DNA of 64,000 nt from Loktanella fryxellensis. GTDB lineage: Bacteria; Pseudomonadota; Alphaproteobacteria; Rhodobacterales; Rhodobacteraceae. Below are positions 11,419-20,432 of the stretch, in pieces. Numbering within the stretch: position 1 is the stretch's first letter; each line of letters begins with the position of its first letter. The stretch is from NCBI RefSeq assembly GCF_900110065.1, contig NZ_FOCI01000001.1:310001-374000 (forward strand), given 5' to 3'. Both the position numbers and the translations under genes were made by a program. The notes beneath the pieces are model-generated. The model did not search any database. It was given only the letters and a program-made list of their open reading frames with translations, and was not told the origin of the DNA.

Positions 11419-11857
11419 CATCCGGGTGGTCACCCCCGCCGACATCCCCGATCTGGTCACAATGTCCGGCGCGTTGGGCGCGTTTCACGGCGAGGACACC
11501 CGCGCCGACGCCGCGGCCCTGACCCGCGACCTGTTCGCCACACCGCCATGGCGTCACGGTCTGATCGCGCGTCACGGCCTGGCCCCCATCCGCTATGCCC
11601 GGAACCTTGGCACCCCACAGGTGCAGCATGCGCGGCGGGGCCTTGATCTGCACCACACGTTCGTCGCGGCGGATTGGCGTGGCCGGGGGGTGGGACGCGC
11701 CCTCCTCTCGGCGGTCGAGGCTACGGCCCGCCGCCTCTCCTGCCAGTATGTCAGTATCGGCACAGACCCTGACAATACGGGCGCGCGATCGGCCTCTGAG
11801 GCCATGGGCTACATCCGCCGCGCCCCCGGCCCGCGGTTCACAAAACGCCTCGACTGA
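11405..11857 (+). CDS. GNAT family N-acetyltransferase
   Basis: About 150 residues. Motif A of the acetyl-CoA site is clear: HHTFVAADWRGRGVGRALLS, with R-G-R-G-V-G as the pyrophosphate loop, followed by a motif B-like region (VSIGTDPDNTGA, EAMGYIRR). The start overlaps dnaB by 14 bases; a GTG at 11396 in the same frame is an alternative. The substrate is unknown. The middle segment (HARRGLDLHH) is short of the usual GNAT spacing, but the family call is firm. Confidence 0.85.
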   Translation: MSDFDIRVVTPADIPDLVTMSGALGAFHGEDTRADAAALTRDLFATPPWRHGLIARHGLAPIRYARNLGTPQVQHARRGLDLHHTFVAADWRGRGVGRALLSAVEATARRLSCQYVSIGTDPDNTGARSASEAMGYIRRAPGPRFTKRLD

Positions 11858-11866
11858 TCGCCCCTC

Positions 11867-11918
11867 CTTCTTCTGGTCGAAAATATCCTGCGGAGGTGTG
11901 GAGGTGCAAAACCTCCAC
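11867..11918 (+). repeat. Structured intergenic repeat, copy 2, with a perfect hairpin
   Basis: CTTCTTCTGGTCGAAAATAT at the left end belongs to the five-copy repeat family. It is followed by a perfect hairpin: 8 base pairs at 11898-11905 and 11911-11918, loop GCAAA. It lies 10 bases after the acetyltransferase stop. Unlike the other copies it is inverted relative to the upstream gene. No long T-run follows, so it is only a weak terminator on the plus strand. Confidence 0.55.
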
Positions 11919-12019
11919 GCGGCCCGGCACGGGCCGCCCCTGCCAAGCCCCCCACGCCCCTGTCATTTGCAACCGCCCCGCAAGCGCCTATCTTCACCCG
12001 AGTTGCCGAAAGGGCCCCG

Positions 12020-13336
12020 ATGACCGACGCCACCCGCCAGGACCAGACCGCCTCCCGCACCGAAACCCGCAACATCCGCAACGCGCGCGATCTGGAGGAT
12101 CACCTCGCCTGGCTCGACACCGTGACGGGCACGGCGCTGGGGGTGCTGTCTGTCGCCTCCGGCATCTACACCTATCTCGGCGTCTCGTCGCTGCTGGACG
12201 GCGAAGGGGCGCTGCCGGTGATCGCGGCTCTGGCCTATTCGGTGGCCGTGTCGGTCGCGATCTTCGTGTTCTGGTCCTACATGCTGCGCCTCGTGCCTGC
12301 GGTGCAGACCGCAGTGGCGCGGGTCGGGCTGACGCTCGCGATGGCGGTGGGCAGCCTTGCCATCGTCGCCATGTCATCTTGGCTGAACGCCGCCGCGCTG
12401 GCGGGCGGGGCGGCGGTGGAACAGCATCTGGCGGTGACCGTGCAACAGTATCAGGACGCGCTGGAACGCGCAGACGAGATCACGCAGTCCGCCCAGGGCC
12501 TGTCGCGCGACGTGGCCCGCGTGCGCCAGTCGTTTCAGGACCTCGGCGCCCAAGAGGCGACGGGGCAGCTGTCGGGCTTTGCGGGGCAAGGCGCGGTGTT
12601 CCGCCTGCTGCAGCAAAAGGCGGACGAGCTGGCAGCGCTGGAGACGCAGATCACCGCACAGGCGCCGCTGGTCGAACAGGCCTTTACCGACGGCAACGCG
12701 TCGCTGTCACGGATGCGCGCCCTGACGGTCGAGGCGGGCGCGGTCGAGGACCGTTCCGTCCTGTTCAGCGAAGAGGCGGTGCGTCTTGCCAACGTCATCA
12801 CGCAGCTGCGCCAGCTGTCGGTCGCCCCGCTGGTGGACCGGGCGGCGGCGGATCTGGCCGATGCGGTGGTGCTGCCCAGCCTGGACGGCACCGACGACAC
12901 CACGCGGGCGGGCCAGCAGGCCACAATCGATTCGGTGCTGACGGTGCTGGCGCAGCGGGCGACCAGCCTGCAAGCGGCGGCACAGGACGTGCTGGCGATG
13001 ACGCCGCCCGCCGACATCAGCTATACCCCGATCTCGTCCGCCGACGCGGTGATCCGCTACGCGGGCAACTTCATCCCCAGCTGGGCCGGAGCCATCGCCA
13101 TCGATCTGCTGCCCGCCGTGCTGGTGCTGATCCTTGCGGTGACCAAGGCCGCGATCCGCGCCAGCCGCGACGGCACCGCGACCGAGGATACGATGACGCT
13201 GGCCGAACTGCGCGGCGCGCTCCGCGCCATGCGCGAGATGGAGGCGGCGATGGACCGCACGGACGCCACGCTGGCGGCGGCGGCGGCGACGGCGGACCGC
13301 AGGGACCCGTCGGCCGATAAGCCGTTCACGTCGTGA
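12020..13336 (+). CDS. Membrane protein with long coiled-coil domain, function unknown
   Basis: 438 residues and not assignable to a named family by eye. Three hydrophobic segments lie near residues 36-60, 66-95 and 100-130, and one more near 355-380 (IDLLPAVLVLILAVTK). Between them is a roughly 220-residue, Gln/Ala/Glu-rich, predicted helical region (LLQQKADELAALETQITAQA). A short charged helix (LRGALRAMREMEAAMDR) and a polar tail end the protein. This layout suggests a large helical domain outside the membrane. The next gene, a ClpP-like membrane protein, starts on GTG overlapping this stop (GTGA), so the two are translationally coupled and probably act together. Confidence 0.6.
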   Translation: MTDATRQDQTASRTETRNIRNARDLEDHLAWLDTVTGTALGVLSVASGIYTYLGVSSLLDGEGALPVIAALAYSVAVSVAIFVFWSYMLRLVPAVQTAVARVGLTLAMAVGSLAIVAMSSWLNAAALAGGAAVEQHLAVTVQQYQDALERADEITQSAQGLSRDVARVRQSFQDLGAQEATGQLSGFAGQGAVFRLLQQKADELAALETQITAQAPLVEQAFTDGNASLSRMRALTVEAGAVEDRSVLFSEEAVRLANVITQLRQLSVAPLVDRAAADLADAVVLPSLDGTDDTTRAGQQATIDSVLTVLAQRATSLQAAAQDVLAMTPPADISYTPISSADAVIRYAGNFIPSWAGAIAIDLLPAVLVLILAVTKAAIRASRDGTATEDTMTLAELRGALRAMREMEAAMDRTDATLAAAAATADRRDPSADKPFTS

Positions 13337-14238
13337 CGGCGCAAGACGCGGACACCGACGGAGCGTCGCCGACGCTGGTCGGCGTGGACCCTACGCGCCC
13401 GGCGGCACCCGCCCCGTCACGCTGGCCCGCGCCGCGGATGCTGCGCTGGACCTTCGGCCTGCAACTGGGCTTCGCCGCCGTGCTGATCGGCCTCGACGGG
13501 TTGCGGGTGCTGCCGCAACTGGCGTTCCCGTCGACGGCCCCCGCCCTGACCGAACCGCTGGCCCCCGGCGACCAGACGCGCCGCTATGACCCGGACCGCA
13601 TCGCGCCACGCCCCGCCGCCCCCGGCACGCGCCCCATTCCCGACACCACCGACATGCCGACGCGGCTCGACTTCGTCGATACGGTCTGGAACGGTGAACC
13701 CACCATCACCCTGACGGGTCAGATCGCCACCGGCGACGCCGACCGCTTTACCGAATTCCTGGGCACCGTCGATCCAGCGCCTGTGCAGGCCTTCCTGAAC
13801 TCTCCCGGCGGGTCGGTGCAGGACGCGCTGGCGATGGGCACAGCGATCCGCGCCGCAGGGATCACCACCGCGCTGTCGGACACCGACGTCTGCCTGTCCG
13901 CCTGCCCCTATCTGCTGGCGGCGGGCACCACCCGCACCGTCGCCGACGGCGGTCTCGTTGGCGTGCATCAGCACTATTTCGGCGAGAATACCGCCCTGCC
14001 CACCTTTCTGGCCGTCGAAGACATCCAGCGCGGGCAGGGCGAGGTCATGACCTATCTCTCGGACATGGACATCGACCCGCTGGTAATGCGCCACGCGTTG
14101 ACGACACCCCCCGACGAGATCTATCTGCTGACCGCGTCCGAGATGGAGACCTACCGTCTCACGACGCCCGACACCGACACGGCCACTGGGCCCGATGCCG
14201 ACCCGGAGATCGACCAAACCGAGCCTGCGGCGGACTGA
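13333..14238 (+). CDS. Membrane-anchored ClpP-fold protein (COG3904-like)
   Basis: 301 residues starting with GTG. A Pro-rich cytoplasmic N-terminus is followed by one transmembrane helix around residues 38-60, then a Pro-rich linker and a ClpP/crotonase-fold domain. Visible signatures are FLNSPGGSVQDALAMG near residue 155 and DVCLSACPYLLAAGTTRTV near residue 188. The Ser in CLSAC is the likely nucleophile, and GLVGVHQHYF carries the likely His. The C-terminus is Asp/Thr-rich and disordered. The fold points to a periplasmic serine peptidase, but activity is inferred from motifs only. It is coupled to the coiled-coil membrane protein gene immediately upstream. Confidence 0.7.
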   Translation: MTAQDADTDGASPTLVGVDPTRPAAPAPSRWPAPRMLRWTFGLQLGFAAVLIGLDGLRVLPQLAFPSTAPALTEPLAPGDQTRRYDPDRIAPRPAAPGTRPIPDTTDMPTRLDFVDTVWNGEPTITLTGQIATGDADRFTEFLGTVDPAPVQAFLNSPGGSVQDALAMGTAIRAAGITTALSDTDVCLSACPYLLAAGTTRTVADGGLVGVHQHYFGENTALPTFLAVEDIQRGQGEVMTYLSDMDIDPLVMRHALTTPPDEIYLLTASEMETYRLTTPDTDTATGPDADPEIDQTEPAAD

Positions 14239-14355
14239 CCCGCCCATCATCTTGCGACAAATAGGCCCCCGCGGCGCGCTGGACTTGGCTTGCCAAGGTC
14301 AATCGCACCGCACGGCGTCTTGCCGCCCTGCCCGCCGCCTGTCAGAACAAGGCGC

Positions 14356-15390
14356 ATGAGCACCGGACACCTGACCATCGACCTTGCGGCCCTGGCCCAC
14401 AACTGGCGCAGCCTGAACGCCCTGACCGCCTGCGACACCGCGGCGGTGATCAAGGCCGATGCCTATGGCCTTGGCGCCGGGCGCGTGGCCAAGACGCTGG
14501 CGAAGCAGGGTGTGCGCACCTTCTACATCGCGATGGTCGAAGAGGCCGCCGCGATCCGCGAGGCCATCGGCGACACGGCCCAGATCCGCGTGCTGTCGGG
14601 CCACATGCGGGGCGATACCGACACCATCGCCGCCCTGCATCTGACGCCGATCCTGAACAGCGTGGACCAGATCCAGCGCCATTTCGAGGCGCTGCCGGAC
14701 GCCCCCTTCGGCCTGCAACTGGACACCGGCATGAACCGGCTGGGGCTGGAATGGGACGACTGGGCGGCGGTGGCCGAGGCGGCCCTGCGCCGCAAGCCCG
14801 TCGTGGTCATGTCGCATCTGGCCTGCGCGGACGAGCCGGACCACCCGATGAACCCCTACCAGCTCGACATCTTTCACCAGATGACGGACGGCATCACCAC
14901 GCCGCGCAGTCTGGCGGCGACCGGTGGCATCCTGCTGGGGCCCGCGTATCATTTCGACGAATGCCGCGCGGGGATCGGCCTCTATGGCGGGCACCCGTTC
15001 GTTGACGCACGGCCTGTCGTGCGCCTCGACCTGCCGGTGATCCAGATCCGCGACCTGACCGCCGGAGAGGTCGTGGGCTATGGCAACGCGTGGCAGGCGG
15101 ACCGACCGACGCGGTTGGCAACAGTCGCGGCTGGCTATGCGGACGGGTTGCACCGCGCGTTGGCGCGGGGGCTGCACCTGTGGCACGGCCACACGCCCTG
15201 CCCGGTGGTGGGCCGCATCTCGATGGACGCGATCACCGTGGACGTGACCGATCTGCCGGAGGATCCGGCGTCGCTGGCGATCATCTGCGAGGATCAGCCC
15301 GTGGACCGTCTGGCGCAGGTCGCGGGCACCATCGGGTACGAAATGCTGACCAGCCTCGGCACCCGATACTCTCGGCGCTACGCGGGCTGA
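14356..15390 (+). CDS. alr: Alanine racemase
   Basis: 344 residues from the ATG at 14356. Supplies D-alanine for peptidoglycan. The PLP lysine is K33 in [12 protein letters not shown], and the catalytic tyrosine is in [24 protein letters not shown] and [16 protein letters not shown] are further family blocks. It ends with the usual [17 protein letters not shown]. It stands alone between an unknown pair and a 350-base gap, and an operon with radA downstream is unlikely. Confidence 0.97.
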   Translation: MSTGHLTIDLAALAHNWRSLNALTACDTAAVIKADAYGLGAGRVAKTLAKQGVRTFYIAMVEEAAAIREAIGDTAQIRVLSGHMRGDTDTIAALHLTPILNSVDQIQRHFEALPDAPFGLQLDTGMNRLGLEWDDWAAVAEAALRRKPVVVMSHLACADEPDHPMNPYQLDIFHQMTDGITTPRSLAATGGILLGPAYHFDECRAGIGLYGGHPFVDARPVVRLDLPVIQIRDLTAGEVVGYGNAWQADRPTRLATVAAGYADGLHRALARGLHLWHGHTPCPVVGRISMDAITVDVTDLPEDPASLAIICEDQPVDRLAQVAGTIGYEMLTSLGTRYSRRYAG

Positions 15391-15740
15391 GGCCACGCCG
15401 GAGGTCGGGCGATTCGCCCCCTGTGATCCGATGTGCGGCGCAGTGACCCAACGGGTCGCCATATTTTTGCCACAGCCGTGAAAATTGCATGAAGGGGCGG
15501 TCTGCAGGATTGTCCCGCGGCCGCAGACAATCAAACGACCAAATGCGACCCAATCGTTGATACGTGGCGGCATACCGGCTTCGTCACCAGATCATGCACA
15601 ATCGATCGTCGTATCGACAGGATCACTGCCCCTAAATACGAAACAACGGCAAGAGTGGTCCCGCAGCAGGGTGGTAGACGGGTGCCGTACGTCGGCTAAG
15701 GTCCGCTCATGACTGCACCCCTCTGCCAAGGGACTTCGAC
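15391..15740. other. Intergenic stretch without recognised gene
   Basis: 350 bases between alr and the membrane protein at 15741, visibly poorer in GC than its surroundings. I found no credible reading frame with a ribosome binding site and no tRNA. A weak inverted repeat (GTCTGC with GCAGAC) lies around 15510-15535. It probably holds the promoter of the 15741 gene. Otherwise I see nothing in it. Confidence 0.5.
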
Positions 15741-16529
15741 ATGACACTTTCCGGCCGGGACGTGATGCGCGTGCTGCACACGACATCCCTGATCTTCGTC
15801 GCGGCTGCGGGCATCGCGGCAGTGGCCTATACGGCCCTGTGTCTGGCGGGTGTCGTGCCGTGGCTGCAGATCGCAGGCACCTTCGGCAACGTGCCCGCCG
15901 GTCCCGTCGTGCAGGGCGCCCTGACCGCGCTGCTGGTGGGCATGATGACGTTCCTGCCGACCGCCGCGCGGATGCTGGCGCTGGAAACCAGCCACCGCAA
16001 TTTCCACATCAACATGGATGACGTGGCGCGCGCCTATGCGTCCGTGCACGCCGCCGACCGGGCGGGCGTCTTTACCTTAAGTTCGGAGTTCGACGCGGTG
16101 CGCGAACGGCTGGCCTATCTGCGCGACCACCCGGACCTGCCGGGGCTGGAGAACGGCGTGATGGAGGTCGCGGCCCAGATGAGCGTGCAGAGCCGCCATC
16201 TGGCCGAAGTCTATTCCAACGACCGCATCGCCCGCGCCAAGGCGTTCCTGCGCCAGCGGCAGGAGGCGGCGGAAGATCAGCAGGCCCGCATCGTTGACGC
16301 ACGGCACATCTGCGAACAGATCCGCACGTGGTCCGATCAGGTCGAGATCGAGGAGGCCCGCGTCGCCAGCCAGCTCGCGTATCTCGACGGCAAGCTGCAA
16401 TCGACCCTGCCCCTGCTTGGCTATGCGCTGGAGCATGACGAGATGCTGGATGCCGCCGTGATCGCAAACCAACGCACGGCGAACGGCACCAACATCGTGC
16501 CGCTGACGCAGAAACCGGGCGCGGAGTGA
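15741..16529 (+). CDS. Two-TM membrane protein with coiled-coil tail, function unknown
   Basis: 262 residues. Two hydrophobic segments near residues 12-38 and 52-75 are followed by a helical, Glu/Arg/Gln-rich region to the end (FLRQRQEAAEDQQARIVDAR). Annotations of close relatives vary and I cannot confirm a DNA repair role. The architecture loosely resembles the coiled-coil membrane protein at 12020, though no sequence repeat is evident. The PqiA-like gene follows immediately (GTGA overlap, or a 2-base gap depending on its start), so the two are probably co-transcribed. Confidence 0.6.
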   Translation: MTLSGRDVMRVLHTTSLIFVAAAGIAAVAYTALCLAGVVPWLQIAGTFGNVPAGPVVQGALTALLVGMMTFLPTAARMLALETSHRNFHINMDDVARAYASVHAADRAGVFTLSSEFDAVRERLAYLRDHPDLPGLENGVMEVAAQMSVQSRHLAEVYSNDRIARAKAFLRQRQEAAEDQQARIVDARHICEQIRTWSDQVEIEEARVASQLAYLDGKLQSTLPLLGYALEHDEMLDAAVIANQRTANGTNIVPLTQKPGAE

Positions 16530-16531
16530 CG

Positions 16532-16993
16532 ATGCCAAACGCCGCCACGCCCCGCGCCATCGTCTGGCTGAACCTGTCGCTGCTGGTGCTGTTCCCGCTG
16601 TCGTGGGTGGCACCATTGCTGCGCGCGGGCCTGCTGCCCCTGTTCGGGCTGTCGGACATCAGCGTGGTGTCGGGGGTGGCGGGCCTGTGGGGGACGTCGC
16701 CGTTCCTTGCGCTGCTGGTGGTGCTGCTGGCGATGGTGGCACCCCTGCTGAAGACCGTGGGCCTCGCGCTCATCCACCGGGGCCGCATCACCGCCCGCAC
16801 CCTCCCGTTGCTGGCGTGGGTGGGAAAGCTCGCCATGGCGGACGTATTCCTGCTGGCGCTCTATGTCGTCATCATCAAGGGCATGGGCGTGGGCCGGGTC
16901 GAAACGGGGTGGGGCATCTATCTGTTCACCGCTTGCGTCGCGGCCTCGATCCTCGTGTCCGCCACGACCAAAGGGACAAAGCCGCACGCCTGA
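16532..16993 (+). CDS. Paraquat-inducible protein A family membrane protein
   Basis: 153 residues, one PqiA domain of about 150 residues with four hydrophobic segments. Family phrases are the N-terminal LNLSLLVLFPLSWVAPLLR, the PLLKTVGLALIH helix, and LPLLAWVGKLAMADVFLLAL. E. coli PqiA is part of an envelope lipid transport system with MCE proteins; no MCE partner is seen here. A GTG at 16526 overlapping the previous stop is an alternative start. Proteins of this size are single-domain relatives of PqiA. Confidence 0.8.
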   Translation: MPNAATPRAIVWLNLSLLVLFPLSWVAPLLRAGLLPLFGLSDISVVSGVAGLWGTSPFLALLVVLLAMVAPLLKTVGLALIHRGRITARTLPLLAWVGKLAMADVFLLALYVVIIKGMGVGRVETGWGIYLFTACVAASILVSATTKGTKPHA

Positions 16994-17034
16994 TCCCGGT
17001 TGCGGGCCGCAGCGTTTCGGTCCAAAAGGTGAAC

Positions 17035-18408
17035 ATGGCCAAGGATCTGAACTTCACCTGTACCGAATGCGGCGCCGCGACCAGCAAGTGGTCGGGCAAG
17101 TGCGAGGCCTGCGGGGCCTGGAACACGATCCAGCAGGACACCGGCCTGTCCACGGCGGGACCGAAGAAGACCTCCATCGGTGGTCGTCGCGGCAAGACGC
17201 TGACGCTGACCGACCTTGCCACGCAAGAGGCAGCCCCGCCCCGCACGCTGGCGGGGGTGGAGGAGCTGGACCGCGTGCTCGGCGGCGGTCTGGTCAAGGC
17301 GTCGGCCCTGCTGGTCGGCGGCGACCCGGGGATCGGCAAATCCACCCTGCTGCTGCAGGCCGCCGCAAGGTTCGCCCGCAACGGGTTGAAGGTCATCTAC
17401 ATCTCGGGCGAGGAATCGAACGCGCAGGTACAGATGCGCGCGCAGCGGCTGGGGCTGGAGGCGAGCCCCGTCATGCTGGCGTCCGACACCAACCTGCGCG
17501 ACATTCTGACCACGCTGGAGCATGAGAAGCCCGACCTGACGATCATCGATTCGATCCAGACCATGTGGGCCGACCATGTGGACTCTGCGCCGGGATCGGT
17601 CAGTCAGGTCCGCACCTGCGCCCACGAGCTGACGGCCTTTGCCAAGACCCACGAGATGAGCGTCATCATGGTCGGCCACGTGACCAAGGAGGGCACCATC
17701 GCCGGCCCCCGCGTGGTCGAGCACATGGTGGATACGGTCCTTTATTTCGAGGGCGAGCGCGGGCACCAGTTCCGCATCCTGCGCAGCGTGAAGAACCGTT
17801 TCGGGCCCGCCGACGAGATCGGCGTGTTCGAGATGACCGGCAAGGGGCTGGCCGAGGTACGCAACCCGTCCGCCCTGTTCCTGTCCGAACGCGGCGAGCC
17901 TGCGCCGGGGTCGGTCGTGTTCGCGGGCATCGAGGGCACCCGGCCCGTGCTGTGCGAGATACAGGCCCTCGTCGCGCCCAGCCCGCACAGCCAGCCGCGC
18001 CGGTCGGTCGTGGGCTGGGACGGCGGGCGGCTTGCGATGATCATGGCGGTGCTGGAATCGCGCTGCGGCGTGCCGTTCACCGGGCTGGACGTCTATCTGA
18101 ACGTCGCGGGCGGGTTGCGGATCAGCGAACCCGCCGCCGATCTGGCGGTCGCCGCCGCACTCGTGAGTGCGCGGGAGGATGCCGCCCTGCCGAAGGAGGC
18201 GGTGATTTTCGGGGAAATCAGCCTGTCCGGTGCGCTGCGTCCCGTCATCCAGACGGAAAACCGATTGAAAGAGGCGCAGAAACTTGGTTTTACCACGGCG
18301 ATCATGCCGCGTGCGCCGAAAGGCACCGGGGCATCCGGCCTGATCCTGCAGGAATGCATCGATCTGGCCGGTTTCGTTGAACAGGTCTTTGGCGCGCGCC
18401 AGGGCTGA
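17035..18408 (+). CDS. radA: DNA repair protein RadA
   Basis: 457 residues. The N-terminal zinc finger CTECGAATSKWSGKCEACG precedes a RecA-like core with Walker A GGDPGIGKST near residue 95, the Walker B region LTIIDSIQTMW and the RadA-specific KNRFG motif. The C-terminal domain is Lon-protease-like (GLDVYLNVAGGLRISEPAADL). RadA is a branch-migration helicase acting in recombination. A longer upstream reading lacks similarity, so the ATG at 17035 is the start. Confidence 0.96.
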   Translation: MAKDLNFTCTECGAATSKWSGKCEACGAWNTIQQDTGLSTAGPKKTSIGGRRGKTLTLTDLATQEAAPPRTLAGVEELDRVLGGGLVKASALLVGGDPGIGKSTLLLQAAARFARNGLKVIYISGEESNAQVQMRAQRLGLEASPVMLASDTNLRDILTTLEHEKPDLTIIDSIQTMWADHVDSAPGSVSQVRTCAHELTAFAKTHEMSVIMVGHVTKEGTIAGPRVVEHMVDTVLYFEGERGHQFRILRSVKNRFGPADEIGVFEMTGKGLAEVRNPSALFLSERGEPAPGSVVFAGIEGTRPVLCEIQALVAPSPHSQPRRSVVGWDGGRLAMIMAVLESRCGVPFTGLDVYLNVAGGLRISEPAADLAVAAALVSAREDAALPKEAVIFGEISLSGALRPVIQTENRLKEAQKLGFTTAIMPRAPKGTGASGLILQECIDLAGFVEQVFGARQG

Positions 18409-18426
18409 CCTTGGGGGACAAGACCA

Positions 18427-18987
18427 GTGGACGGTTTCACCATCATCGACGGCGTTGTCGCCGGTCTTATCGTCATTTCCGCCCTGCTGGCCTACAGCCG
18501 CGGTCTGGTGCGCGAGGTCATGGCGATCGCGGGCTGGGTCGGGGCCACGGTCCTCGCCTTCATCTTCGCGCCGCAGGTGCAGCCGCTGGTGCAGCAGATC
18601 CCCGGCCTGTCGGGGTTCATCGGCGACAGCTGCGAATTGAGCATCATCGCGGCCTTTGCCGCCGTGTTCGCCGTGGCGCTGGTGGTCGTGTCGATCTTCA
18701 CGCCGCTCTTCTCATCCGTCGTGCAGCGTTCGGCGCTGAATGGTCTTGATCAGGGGGCCGGGTTCCTGTTCGGCGTCGGCCGCGGCATCCTGTTGGTGGC
18801 GGTCGGGTTCTTTGTCTATCAGACGGTGCTGACCACGCAGGACATCGCGATGGTCAACGACAGCCGGTCCGCGCGGGTGTTTGGCCAGCTGACCAGCCGG
18901 ATCGCGGAACGCGACCCGGCTGCCACGCTGGGCTGGATCACCACGCAGTATCAGGAACTGGTCGGCCAGTGCGGCACGCCCACCTGA
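18427..18987 (+). CDS. cvpA: CvpA family membrane protein
   Basis: 186 residues, GTG start after a GGGGGA stretch. Four hydrophobic segments carry the CvpA hallmarks: DGVVAGLIVISALLAYSRGL, then VREVMAIAGWVGA and ALNGLDQGAGFLFGVGRGI. Recent work on the family links it to envelope homeostasis, and the colicin V name is historical. In many bacteria cvpA precedes purF; here purF is 1.4 kb away with one opposite-strand gene between. Confidence 0.9.
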   Translation: MDGFTIIDGVVAGLIVISALLAYSRGLVREVMAIAGWVGATVLAFIFAPQVQPLVQQIPGLSGFIGDSCELSIIAAFAAVFAVALVVVSIFTPLFSSVVQRSALNGLDQGAGFLFGVGRGILLVAVGFFVYQTVLTTQDIAMVNDSRSARVFGQLTSRIAERDPAATLGWITTQYQELVGQCGTPT

Positions 18988-19022
18988 CCTGACAGGTCGG
19001 ACGCGCCCTCAGAGCGGTCCCG

Positions 19023-20231
19023 TCACTCTGCCGCCGTCGTGGGAAACCCGACGGCTGGCGCCGTGACGACGGGAGGTTCGGCCGCCTCCTCTTCTTCATC
19101 GTCCTTCTCGGCCGGTGCCTCGTCCGCAGAGCCGAGGAAGTTGCCGATGATCTGCATGCTGTCGATGTTGTCGGCCACGACCTTAAACACCACGAGGAAC
19201 GGCACCGCGACGAGCGCACCCGCAATGCCCCACAGCCAGCCCCACAGGACCACGGTCAGGAACACGGCGACGGTGTTCAGCTCCAGCCGCCGCCCCAGCA
19301 GCGTCGGCGTGACGAAGTTCCCCTCGATCGAGGTCAGCGTCATGTAGGCCGCGGGCGCGACCAGCGCGTAATAGAGGTTGTCGAACGTCACGATCGACAG
19401 CGCCGCCACCAGTGCCACGCCGGTCAGCGCGCCGATATATGGCAGAAAATTCAACAGGAACGCCGCCATGCCCCAGATGTAGGGATAGGGCAGCCCGACG
19501 ACATACATCGCGATGCCGACGCAGACGCCGAGGCTGGCATTGATCAGCGTGATGGTGAGCAGATACCGCGATACACGGCGTTCGATGTCGTAGACGATCG
19601 ACAGCGCGCGCTTCTTGCCGGTCATGGTCTGGAACGACTGCACCAGTTTCACGTAGAACATGTTTCCCGAGGCCAGCAGGAACGACGCAAGGACCAGTGC
19701 GACGGCCAGCGTGGCACCGGCGCTGCTGACCACGCCCATGGCGCTGTCGATCAGGGTCGGCTGCTGCACGACGACCTGCTGGACCGCAGGGTCGCCCGGT
19801 GCGATGCTGGCCACCTCGGCCCCCGCCTGACGGACGCTTTCGAAGCGGCTGAACACCTCCGACAGCTTGGATTGCACCTCGCCGCCGATGTCGCCAGCCG
19901 ATGCCATCCACGTGCTGACGGTGCCCGCCGAGAAATAGATCGCCAGACCGATGATCATGGCCGTCACACCGATCAGGCCGACGGCGGATACCCAGTGCGG
20001 TATGCCGATCCGCGCCATACCGCGCGACAGCGGCGACAGCGTCAGGGCCATCAGAAAGCCGAGCATGACAGGCAACAGCAGGTCCTTGGCCACGAAGCAG
20101 GTCGCGAAGACGGCGATCAGTGTCAGAAGGTTCAGGCTGCGACGGATCGCTTCCAGATGGGTGGCACGTTTCACGTAGGGCCTCGCTGTGGGCAATATGC
20201 GCGGCGGAAATTGCCGGAGAACACTCGTCAT
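19023..20231 (-). CDS. AI-2E family transporter
   Basis: 402 residues, polytopic membrane protein of the AI-2 exporter / TqsA-like family. Eight or so hydrophobic segments are visible in the usual 2+1+5 arrangement, with a soluble segment near residues 110-180. The family loop in the second half reads AFLLNFLPYIGALTG, followed by TLLGRRLELN. The C-terminal 45 residues are acidic (EKDDEEEEAAEPP). Members export diverse substrates including autoinducer-2 and Na+/H+, so the substrate is unknown. It divides cvpA from purF on the opposite strand. Confidence 0.88.
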   Translation of the reverse strand: MTSVLRQFPPRILPTARPYVKRATHLEAIRRSLNLLTLIAVFATCFVAKDLLLPVMLGFLMALTLSPLSRGMARIGIPHWVSAVGLIGVTAMIIGLAIYFSAGTVSTWMASAGDIGGEVQSKLSEVFSRFESVRQAGAEVASIAPGDPAVQQVVVQQPTLIDSAMGVVSSAGATLAVALVLASFLLASGNMFYVKLVQSFQTMTGKKRALSIVYDIERRVSRYLLTITLINASLGVCVGIAMYVVGLPYPYIWGMAAFLLNFLPYIGALTGVALVAALSIVTFDNLYYALVAPAAYMTLTSIEGNFVTPTLLGRRLELNTVAVFLTVVLWGWLWGIAGALVAVPFLVVFKVVADNIDSMQIIGNFLGSADEAPAEKDDEEEEAAEPPVVTAPAVGFPTTAAE

Positions 20232-20432
20232 GCAAACTGTTCCCTAACGCGGCATTGGGGCGCAGGTTCCGGCAGCCTTTTGCCGAACCGTGCGGACAAG
20301 GCGGCGATCCGCCGCCGGGACCGGAAACGGATCGTCCGCGGCGGCCTGCATGCGGGCACGTATCAGTGTCGTGACACTGCCCGGCAGACGGGTTAATGAC
20401 CGCGCAGAGTGACCGGATCAGGAGCTGCCAAA

